From: Methylobacterium oryzae
GTDB lineage: Bacteria > Pseudomonadota > Alphaproteobacteria > Rhizobiales > Beijerinckiaceae
Reading direction: 5' to 3'
NCBI RefSeq assembly: GCF_021398735.1
Contig: NZ_CP090349.1
Location: 626,501-690,500, forward strand
DNA length: 64,000 nt
Below are positions 26,030-33,644 of the stretch, piece by piece; the first letter of the stretch is position 1, and each line of letters starts with the position of its first letter. The position numbers were made by a program, and so were the translations under genes. The notes below the pieces were generated by a model. The model was not told the origin of the DNA and searched no databases. It saw nothing but the letters and a program-made list of their open reading frames with translations.

Positions 26030-26404
26030 GGATGCCCGGGCAATGCCCTTTCCCGCTGACGACTGTCGGACGACCAACCCACGCAGTCTCTGAACTCGCG
26101 ACGAGAGCGTGTTTGGTCCCGGCCTTGGTGGAGCGGGTCGAGCCTGAAGTGCTCTGATTCTGCGGCCCAGGCTTTGCTGACAGCCTCGCAGCTCGACCGA
26201 CAGCACGGTCGAATGCCGCTCCTTCGGCCCAGTACGCTGATCGAGGACGGACGTGCGCGTCTTCCACTTCGCCACGGATTTCAGGTCGATGCCGTAGCGC
26301 TCGGCCAGCGTTCGATCTGGCGCAGCCTCAGCACCACCTGCTCCCCGCTCGTCTTCTGACCTCGCCGCATGTCCGACGCCTTCGGCCCCAACTGACCCTC
26401 TCAA
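26030..26404 (-). pseudogene. Decayed IS481-like transposase fragment
   Basis: The translated fragment contains LAERYGIDLKSVAKWKTRTSVLDQRTGPKERHSTVLS, resembling the N-terminal HTH region of IS481-family transposases (AERYGINPKTVAKWKKR...TGPKEPRSTVLS). Similarity then fades into frameshifted sequence, and the DDE core is absent. It lies just outside the right attachment site. Confidence 0.6.
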
Positions 26405-26534
26405 TCAGCCCGGTCCAAAGCCAGCCGGTCAGGTCAGATTCGGAGCGACGCGCTTGGTGTGCCGTCCGCGATGAGAACAGGTCGCGGGCGCGAGCCTCGC
26501 CGCCCTCACGGATTCGTCGGCGCGGCGTCCGAGG
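26405..26534. other. Spacer between IS remnant and GH16 gene
   Basis: No gene seen. Together with 26014-26404 it separates the integrated element from the exopolysaccharide locus. Confidence 0.5.
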
Positions 26535-27479
26535 CTACGCGTACACGCGAAAGTAATCGACGCGCATATGGGTGAGCTTCTGCGCTTCGGTCAGTTGAGG
26601 GGCCGGGACATCCGTCCGCAACGCCAATGTGAGGAGCGGCCAGAAGACGTCGCCGGCTTGTTCCATCTCCGACGCGCGGGTGAGTGTCCAGATATTGAGC
26701 TGGTTCGTCTTAGGATTGATAATTGGCTTGCGCTCAAAATAAGGAATGCATTGACCGTCCTGGATCAGCACGCCGTACCGGCAGTACTGTTCGGTCATGT
26801 CGACGGGCGTGGGAACGCCGGTGCCTTCGTTGTGCTCACCGGGCTGCCCCCATTCGTGCAAGTACGCGCCGTAGAGCTTCGGCTCGAAACCCTTGTGCTC
26901 GACGATATCAACCTCTATGCTCCGTTTGGCATTGGTGATGCCATCCCGGTTGAGAAGCCAGAAGGCCGGCCACGTGAGCGGATGCCGCGGAAATCTCATC
27001 CGCGCTTCGAGATAGCCTTGGCGCCAGCCGACCGATACGACACCGCTGCGGCTGCCGGTCTGCAAATTTCCGGAAATCCACTGATAGTCGGATGTGTTGT
27101 TTCCATAGTAATTCACGACGCTCATCTTGCGTCCGATGTATTTCGCGGAAATCTGGAGGGCCGTGCCGCCCGTGGCCTCCGCATCCGCGACGATCTCGTA
27201 GGGTTTGAAGCCTTCCGCCCCGGCAAGGGGAGCGAAGGCGGAACGGCCGTAGAAACCGGACGGCCCTGTCGTGGCCTTCGGTCCGCCATTCCAGATCCGT
27301 CCGTTGATCTCCGCGAAGGGCTCATCGAAGACGAGCGTGCGGCCCTGCGTCGGATCCACGGAGGCGTCGATCGCCGCGCTCGAGCCGCTGGTCGGCAGCA
27401 GGGACGCGGCCGCGCAGATCGGTAGATCCCGGAAGCACGATTTCAGCAGATCGCGGCGTACCCAGCGAGGTTTCGTCAT
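26535..27479 (-). CDS. GH16 glycoside hydrolase (beta-glucanase-like), exported
   Basis: 314 residues with an N-terminal export signal carrying a twin-arginine-like VRRDLLKS, then a GH16 jelly-roll domain. The catalytic E-x-D-x-x-E motif is present as EVDIVE (about 187-192), with aromatic substrate-binding motifs such as WPAFWLLNRDG. GH16 enzymes cleave beta-1,3 or beta-1,4 glucans and galactans. In exopolysaccharide loci they trim or release the polymer (compare ExoK of Sinorhizobium). Last gene on the minus strand of the EPS block. Start ATG at 27479 follows CGGAG. Confidence 0.88.
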   Translation of the reverse strand: MTKPRWVRRDLLKSCFRDLPICAAASLLPTSGSSAAIDASVDPTQGRTLVFDEPFAEINGRIWNGGPKATTGPSGFYGRSAFAPLAGAEGFKPYEIVADAEATGGTALQISAKYIGRKMSVVNYYGNNTSDYQWISGNLQTGSRSGVVSVGWRQGYLEARMRFPRHPLTWPAFWLLNRDGITNAKRSIEVDIVEHKGFEPKLYGAYLHEWGQPGEHNEGTGVPTPVDMTEQYCRYGVLIQDGQCIPYFERKPIINPKTNQLNIWTLTRASEMEQAGDVFWPLLTLALRTDVPAPQLTEAQKLTHMRVDYFRVYA

Positions 27480-27611
27480 GGCTCAAGCTCCGAGTTCCGG
27501 CGTGGCAAGTGAGAGAGAACTTCGCGGCACGAACCTTCCTTTCGCGGCGACGCCATGAGCTGGGACGTGCCGGTGCCCGGCGGCGCGCCGCTGTGGTGAG
27601 GCTGACGGCTT

Positions 27612-30242
27612 TCAGGACCGGTTTCGCTCCCGTGTTTCCGCTCGCAGGATGTCCAGCGCCATGGCGCGGGCCCTGGCCATTCCGTAGCGGTGTCGATACC
27701 CGGCCTGCCGCAGACGATCGTTGGGGAACCGCATCCTCCAGAGAGGATTGCGCAAGGGCAGCGTCCGGTTGCGCAGGAAATCGTGGAGCCAGTCGACGAG
27801 GGCCGGCATCGGGATGACCCGGAAGCGGGGATCGCGGCTTATCGTGAACGCCCGCCGCATGAAGTCGCCGATCCGCGCATCGCGCGCCTCTTGATCGGAG
27901 AGATTGAAGACCTGGACCTCGCCCGCCGGCCAAGCCCCGGTCAGGGACCGCGTCATCGTCCAGATCGCCGCGTCCGTGACGTCCCGGACGTAGACGTGAT
28001 GGGAGGGCCGATGCGCTGCGAAGAGGCGCTTCGAGAGGCTCCAGTCGCGCAAGCCGATGAGATTATGGAGATCGACGACCACCGTCGGGCGCAGGATCAC
28101 GTAGGGAAGGGTCGAGGCGATCCGCCTGATGGCCTCTTCGCCGGCGAGCTTCGTTCGACCGTAGGCGCGAACGTAGTCCAGGGCCCAGTATTCGGATTTG
28201 ACGTCGACGCTGCTGGTGAGAACCGGCGCCGTCTCCGTCACGGTGCGCGCGCGGCCGCTGCCATACACGGAGACGGTGCTCATGTAGCAGAAGGCCCGGA
28301 CGCCGTCCCGCTCGGCGGCTTCGGCCAGTCGCCGCGTCGCCTCGACATTGATGGCCTGCATCCGGTCCTGCTTCCCGAGCTCGGCGGCGAGATGCATGAC
28401 GGCCGCGCAGCCGTGGACGAGGCCGGCGTAATCCTGATCCGCCGTGAAGTCGAAGGTCCGCCACTCGACCCGACCCGTGCGCGGCTGCGCCTCGGTCAGG
28501 GGCTGGGACGTGACGGCCCTGACCGCGTAGCCGCGTTCCTGCAGGTCCTCCACCAGGATGCGGCCGATCCGCCCCGTCGCCCCCGTCACGAGGACGCGGA
28601 GATCGCCCGGGACGGGCGGAGACGTTCGGAGGTCGGAGACCACGGTGTCGCGCTGCTCCCGGACCTTCAGCAGGTCGGCGAGGCGGATCGCCAGAGCGAC
28701 GATCATCTGCGTGGGATTGCAGTGGCCTCCTGTCGGGAACACCGAACTTCCCGTGACGAACAGGCCGTCGATCCCGTGAACCTGGCCGCGCGCATCGACG
28801 ACGCCCCTGGCGGCATCGTCGGACATGCGGGTGGTGCCGGTCGGGTGGGCGACATCGACGAAGCTGAGCGGGATCGGCGCCTCTTCGCGCACCCAGTCTG
28901 CCAGCTCGGGCACGGGCAGGCCCAGGCGGGCGAACTCGGAGGCGACGAGCCGCGCCGTCTCGCGCATCGTGCGGCCTTCATCTTCGTGACTGCGCCAGTC
29001 GATCAGGGGCAGCCGGCTGCCCAGGTGATCCCGCTGATCGGAGAGCATGACCCGGCTCTCGGGATCCGGCCGCTGCTCGACCATGCATTCGAGGCTCAGC
29101 TCGGAGAGCTTCCGCGGAAAGCCGTTGCGCGCGATGAAATGGTCCCAGCAGCCGCGCAGGAGCAGCGGCAGGTTCGACGTCAGCGTCAGGATGTCCTTCG
29201 CCCGCGGCTTGCCGACCAGGATCCTCCGGATCGCGTCGCCCGGGTCGTCGGGGGCGAGCGTCTCCCCGAGCCAGACCGCGCTGTTCAGGAGCTGGCGGCT
29301 TCGCTGGACGTCCGGGCTCAGGCGGAGCCCGCCCCGGAACAGCCGATCCTCGATGGTGTAGCGGCCGAACCGCCGCTGCAGCGCGCGCGATCGGTGAGGG
29401 TCGAAATGCGCGACCGGCCCGCGCAGGTGATCCATCAGGTAGCGACCCACGCGGTCGAACCTGTTGCCGAGGCCGCCCGGGACCTGATGATCGGAGGCGA
29501 GGAGGAGCCGCGCATTCTCGATCCCGCCGGCACACAGGACGACATGGCGGGCCGGCAGCTTGACGATCGCGCCGTCGGGCGCCGCGACTTGGACGCCCTG
29601 TACCCTGTCGCCCGTCCCGTTCACGTCGATCGCGACGACGGTCGCGCCGCTGATCAACGTGACGTTCGGGCCCAACTTCTCGTCCAGTTTCCGCCCGAAG
29701 CGCGTGTACTCGAACGGATAGGATTCCGCGTCGTCGCGGCTGAACTGCCAGAAGAAGGGCAGGAGCATCCGAGGATCCGGCTCGGACCAGCCCGGCTGCG
29801 AACCGAACAGGTCCCAGAAGCGCGCGTCGCTGAAATGGTTGCCGTAGGCGAGCCCGAGATACTTGGCCGTCCGCTCGAGATAAGGATCGAGTGCGTCGCG
29901 CTGGAACGGCCACCCACTCTCCGGGACCCAGGCACGCTGCTCGAAGTCGATCGTGTCGAAAGGGGCGCACCGGCCGCCCCACGTGTGCGAGCTACCACCC
30001 ACGATCCGGTTCCGGACGGCCCACTGGGTCGCGCGCGGCCGGCCGACATTCACGATGGCGTCCAGCGCGTCCGCGCTCTCCATCCGGTCGAGGCCGCCGC
30101 TCTCCAGCAGCACGACCCTCAGGCCGCCGCCGGACAGCTCGCGCGCCAAGGTGCTCCCGGCCGGGCCCGTCCCGACAATGCAGACATCGCAAGCCGCATC
30201 CAGAAGACCCTCGATTTCACGTGCGGCACGCAGTTGGATCAC
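27612..30242 (-). CDS. GMC oxidoreductase - SDR epimerase/reductase fusion
   Basis: 876 residues. Residues about 1-535 are a GMC-type FAD oxidoreductase: FAD-binding VGTGPAGSTLARELS near the N-terminus and C-terminal HPTGTTRMS...GLFVTGSSVFPTGGHCNPTQ. Residues about 545-876 are an extended SDR: NAD(P)-binding VTGATGRIGR, then STVSVYG and catalytic YGRTK (near 692). Both halves retain cofactor motifs, so a two-step oxidation/reduction of a sugar or alcohol substrate is plausible, for example C-epimerisation through a keto intermediate. There is no stop or frameshift between the domains. Located in the EPS locus. The substrate and product are unknown. Confidence 0.85.
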   Translation of the reverse strand: MIQLRAAREIEGLLDAACDVCIVGTGPAGSTLARELSGGGLRVVLLESGGLDRMESADALDAIVNVGRPRATQWAVRNRIVGGSSHTWGGRCAPFDTIDFEQRAWVPESGWPFQRDALDPYLERTAKYLGLAYGNHFSDARFWDLFGSQPGWSEPDPRMLLPFFWQFSRDDAESYPFEYTRFGRKLDEKLGPNVTLISGATVVAIDVNGTGDRVQGVQVAAPDGAIVKLPARHVVLCAGGIENARLLLASDHQVPGGLGNRFDRVGRYLMDHLRGPVAHFDPHRSRALQRRFGRYTIEDRLFRGGLRLSPDVQRSRQLLNSAVWLGETLAPDDPGDAIRRILVGKPRAKDILTLTSNLPLLLRGCWDHFIARNGFPRKLSELSLECMVEQRPDPESRVMLSDQRDHLGSRLPLIDWRSHEDEGRTMRETARLVASEFARLGLPVPELADWVREEAPIPLSFVDVAHPTGTTRMSDDAARGVVDARGQVHGIDGLFVTGSSVFPTGGHCNPTQMIVALAIRLADLLKVREQRDTVVSDLRTSPPVPGDLRVLVTGATGRIGRILVEDLQERGYAVRAVTSQPLTEAQPRTGRVEWRTFDFTADQDYAGLVHGCAAVMHLAAELGKQDRMQAINVEATRRLAEAAERDGVRAFCYMSTVSVYGSGRARTVTETAPVLTSSVDVKSEYWALDYVRAYGRTKLAGEEAIRRIASTLPYVILRPTVVVDLHNLIGLRDWSLSKRLFAAHRPSHHVYVRDVTDAAIWTMTRSLTGAWPAGEVQVFNLSDQEARDARIGDFMRRAFTISRDPRFRVIPMPALVDWLHDFLRNRTLPLRNPLWRMRFPNDRLRQAGYRHRYGMARARAMALDILRAETRERNRS

Positions 30243-30794
30243 GGTGGGCGGCTCCCGGGCTCATTCCATCGAGACTACCGTCGCGCACTTATTGCTGAAG
30301 CGCGGACGTGGACGATCGACGCGTTGAGGAGGCATGAATATGTTCAGTGTCCACTTGCCATGACGCCGGATCGTCAGTGATTCTTCGGGCACGACGCGGA
30401 TATGGACCAGCGATAGATCCGTCGACGAGCGGGCGCGACGGTTGCGCGCGGTCGTGAGGACGGCGATCCATGACGCTCCGCGGCGCGGTCCGGACGTTGT
30501 CGGCCGGTGGTGCGGCTCTCCCGTGCGACGCGCGCCTATCGCCCCGTACCGGCCGGCCGGCGCATCGCGGCTGCGAACCCTGACGCGCTCGGCGGGCCGC
30601 CGCGTCGATGCTGCTTCCGCGGCGCGCGCGACGACTTAGAGCCGTGCCCGATCGCGTTGCAATCGGGCACGGCTCTAAACCTTTGTCTTGACGCGCTCTC
30701 TCACGCCGAACCGGTATCCACTTCGGCGGAGAGCGCTCTAGGGTCGAGGTGGAGGATGGGCCGGGCCGCTGCGCGACCGGGGGCTGGCCGAGGT
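30243..30794. other. Intergenic stretch with palindromic repeat
   Basis: No gene supported. Upstream region of the GMC-SDR gene; contains the palindromic element at 30636-30741, described separately. Confidence 0.5.
30636..30741. repeat. Palindromic intergenic repeat element
   Basis: A perfect 17-bp inverted repeat (TTAGAGCCGTGCCCGAT at 30636-30652 and its complement at 30662-30678, 9-nt loop) is followed by GACGCGCTCTC...CCGGTATCCACTTCGG...GAGAGCGCTCTA. The second part matches a dispersed intergenic element I recall from Methylobacterium and Bradyrhizobium. It could act as a bidirectional terminator. Confidence 0.65.
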
Positions 30795-31907
30795 TCAGCA
30801 TGCCGATTGCCGGATCGCGTCGGCGTGAATGTGCACGATCCTCTCGGCACTGTACTGGTCGATGTGAAGCTTCCTGAATTCCGAAAACGATCTCTCCAGG
30901 ATTATATTGTCGCAGTAATACTCCATGGATTCTATGAGCGCCTCCTCGTCGTCGGGTGGGATCAGGCGCCCGAGACGTCGGTCGACCAGGATGTCGCTGG
31001 GGCCGAATTCGCAATCGGTGGATATGACGGGCAGTCCGCACCGGAGGGCTTCGCAGATCGCCAGCGACCAGCCCTCCCATCGAGACGTCGCGACGAAGAC
31101 ATCACTCGCGAAGAGCGCCCGTTGCGGGTTGTCCGGGTAGTGGACGAGCCGAACGACCTCGGACAGGCCGAGCGCCTGAATCTGGTCCGCCAGCGCCGCT
31201 TTGTCGGATCCGTGGCCGACCAAGTTGAGCCGCACGTTCCTGCGCCGCTCGTACAATCGCGCGAACGCGCGCACCAGAAGGTCCTGACCCTTCTGGAAGG
31301 CGTAGCGTCCGACATTCACGAAGGTGATGACGGCGGGGTCGGGCCGGATGTCGGCGTCCGACGCTTCGAAGTGCCTGACCGGGTTGGGAACCCAGTACAT
31401 TGGCCGTCTGCAGTTGAAATCGGCCTCGAACGCCCGGAGCTGCCGCGGCGACGTGCCGAAAACGGAAGCGATCCGCGGGAGGATGTAATGCTTCAGGAGG
31501 AAGAACTTGACCTTCGATTTCAGGCTGGCTGATTCGCGCCGCGGGTTGCCGTGCAGGTGCATCGTGATCCGCTGCGGGATGCCCAACCGGGCGAGCCAGA
31601 AGATGACGGTCGGCTCGATCTGCGGAACGATGATCAGATCGTAGCGGCCTCCTTTGCTGACATCCCTGAAGATCCGCAGGAGGTGCAGGCGCGATGTGAC
31701 CGGCCGGAAGACGCTTCTGTAAGGCCGCGGTTCCGCCGGGTAGTTCGCGTGCTGCGTGACTCGCAGCACGTCGACGGCGAACTCGGTGCCGCACTTCTGC
31801 GCGAGTTCCCCGCCGATCGTGTCGACCACTCGCTCGATGCCGGCGAAGACGGAAGACCCCGGCTGTAGATAGAGGATCTGGACCTTCTCACGATCTCCGG
31901 CCGCCAT
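30795..31907 (-). CDS. GT4-family glycosyltransferase
   Basis: 370 residues, GT-B fold. N-terminal acceptor domain (ILYLQPGSSVFAGIERVVDTIGG), C-terminal donor domain with NVGRYAFQKGQDLLVRAFARL and the EX7E-like EGWSLAICEALRCGLPVISTD. It probably adds one sugar to the lipid-linked repeat unit at the inner membrane face. The start at 31907 is set by AAGGAG nine bases upstream. Donor sugar cannot be predicted. Confidence 0.87.
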   Translation of the reverse strand: MAAGDREKVQILYLQPGSSVFAGIERVVDTIGGELAQKCGTEFAVDVLRVTQHANYPAEPRPYRSVFRPVTSRLHLLRIFRDVSKGGRYDLIIVPQIEPTVIFWLARLGIPQRITMHLHGNPRRESASLKSKVKFFLLKHYILPRIASVFGTSPRQLRAFEADFNCRRPMYWVPNPVRHFEASDADIRPDPAVITFVNVGRYAFQKGQDLLVRAFARLYERRRNVRLNLVGHGSDKAALADQIQALGLSEVVRLVHYPDNPQRALFASDVFVATSRWEGWSLAICEALRCGLPVISTDCEFGPSDILVDRRLGRLIPPDDEEALIESMEYYCDNIILERSFSEFRKLHIDQYSAERIVHIHADAIRQSAC

Positions 31908-31978
31908 CCCAACCAACTCCTTCCGTTCGAAGCTCCGGCGATCCGGGCGCGGGCCCGTCGACGATGCCGGAGTCCGAC

Positions 31979-33643
31979 TCACGCGCGATTGAGGACGGCG
32001 CCGATCACGTTCGCGCCGGCACCGATCAGGCCGTTCACCGCGTCCGACAGTTCGTCGACGGTCGTCCGCCCGGCCTCGGCGACGATCACCACGACATCCG
32101 CTCGACGGGCCGCGACCCGGGACTCGGCCGAGACGGAGAGCGGCGGCAGGTCGAGGATGACGTAGCCCCCCCGGCGCATCTGGTCGATGACGCTCTGGAA
32201 GATCGAGGAGCTGAGGGAGATGCCGGTGCCGACCGCCGTGTACGGCGACCGCGACGGCAGGACCGAGACGCCCCCGAAATCCACGAACTTGGCGAGGGCC
32301 AGATGGCTCGGATTGATGATCATGTCGGCGAGACTCGCGCCGACCCCGGCCTTGGAGTCCGGGGTCAGGAAGAAGGTTCCGGCGCCGTGGATATTCGTGT
32401 CGATCAGCCGGGCGGTCCGGCCACCTTCCTGCAGCAGGCGCGCCAAGCTCAGGCCGATCAGGGTCGTGCCGGTGCGCGGGGTGCAGCCGACCAGGGCGAT
32501 GACACAGTCGGAATCGTGGCCGCGCGCGGAGAGGGCCAGCTGGATCGACGTCCGAAGGTCGCGGACGCCCGTGGAGAATTTGACGTTGAGGAACCACGGC
32601 GCGTTGACGTTGCGCAGATCCACGGTCTCGCGGCGCCCCTCGGCCGTCTTGCGCAGGACCTCGGGCATCACGGCGAGGCAGGGGATGCCGGCCCTCTGGA
32701 CGAGATCCTGCGGCGTCCGGATCCGGCGGTCGAAGGCCTGCAGCAGCGCCACGGCCAGGAAGCCGCCGACGAGGCCGATCATCGCGCCGAGGCCGAGGAT
32801 CAGGGTCTTCCGCGGGGCCGAGGGTTTGAGGGGCTGCAGCGCCGCGCCGATCACCCGCGCGTCGGCATCGGGCGTCGGCGCGTCCGGCAGCGTGCCCTCG
32901 GTGACGGCCGCCGCGGCGGACCGCGCCTGGGAGGCGAGGGCATTGACGCGACCCTGGAGGAACTCGGCACCGTTCTTGGCCGCATCGGCCTTGGCAGCGA
33001 TGGATTGCAGGAGATAGGCCGAGACGGCCGCGTTCGCGACGCGCCGCGCCAGGTTCGGGTCTCTGGACGTGTACGAGACCTCGACAACGTACGACTGTCC
33101 GACCCGCCTGACGGTAAATCGCTCGGCGAAGTTCTCGAACTTCCTCTGCTGCAGGATGGCTGCCGTCGACGGTGGGGCGGTCCGCAGCCCCGACAATTCG
33201 GACGCGCCCGGGCCCGGCTCCTTCGGGCTCTCGGCTTCCGGAGGACCGAATTCCGGATTGTTCGCCAGCTGGAGACTGTTGAACACGTTCGCCAGCAGCC
33301 GTTCCGAGCGGAGGACCTGGAGCTCACTCTCGGCCCGGCCCACATCGAGGCTCGGCATCAGGGCGCCATCGGAGGAGCCCGAGCCCACCGGGCGCCGCGG
33401 CTCGAGCAGCAGCACAGCGGTCGCCGTGTAGAAGGGGGTCGCGGTCACCGTGTAGAGCGCCGCGCAGCCGATGCAGAATACCACCCAGACGGCCACCGCC
33501 AGTTTGTGCCGGCGGGCCGCCTTGAGGGCCGCCGAGATGACGGCCAGCGGGCCGTCCTGCACGCCGATGGAGGTCGTCTCCGGAGAATGGGAGACCGATT
33601 GGGACTGGTCCGGCGGGATCCGGTTGGTGTTGTGGATGTTCAT
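31979..33643 (-). CDS. Wzz/Wzc-type polysaccharide co-polymerase with degenerate kinase domain
   Basis: 554 residues. TM1 (LAVAVWVVFCIGCAALYTV), periplasmic Wzz-like region with coiled coil, TM2 (LILGLGAMIGLVGGFLAVAL) and a C-terminal BY-kinase-like domain. The P-loop reads GCTPRTGTTLIG (around 383-392), with Thr where the catalytic Lys is expected. Walker A' is LIDTNIHG and Walker B YVILDLPPLS. The C-terminal Tyr cluster is missing. It should set chain length and connect to the export channel, but tyrosine autokinase activity is doubtful. The expected partner is the ExoF-like export protein at 42.9-44.3 kb. Confidence 0.85.
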   Translation of the reverse strand: MNIHNTNRIPPDQSQSVSHSPETTSIGVQDGPLAVISAALKAARRHKLAVAVWVVFCIGCAALYTVTATPFYTATAVLLLEPRRPVGSGSSDGALMPSLDVGRAESELQVLRSERLLANVFNSLQLANNPEFGPPEAESPKEPGPGASELSGLRTAPPSTAAILQQRKFENFAERFTVRRVGQSYVVEVSYTSRDPNLARRVANAAVSAYLLQSIAAKADAAKNGAEFLQGRVNALASQARSAAAAVTEGTLPDAPTPDADARVIGAALQPLKPSAPRKTLILGLGAMIGLVGGFLAVALLQAFDRRIRTPQDLVQRAGIPCLAVMPEVLRKTAEGRRETVDLRNVNAPWFLNVKFSTGVRDLRTSIQLALSARGHDSDCVIALVGCTPRTGTTLIGLSLARLLQEGGRTARLIDTNIHGAGTFFLTPDSKAGVGASLADMIINPSHLALAKFVDFGGVSVLPSRSPYTAVGTGISLSSSIFQSVIDQMRRGGYVILDLPPLSVSAESRVAARRADVVVIVAEAGRTTVDELSDAVNGLIGAGANVIGAVLNRA

Positions 33644-33644
33644 C

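Noticed and set aside
27690..30380. Long plus-strand frame opposite the GMC-SDR gene
   Set aside because: Antisense shadow; the minus strand has clear FAD and NAD motifs.
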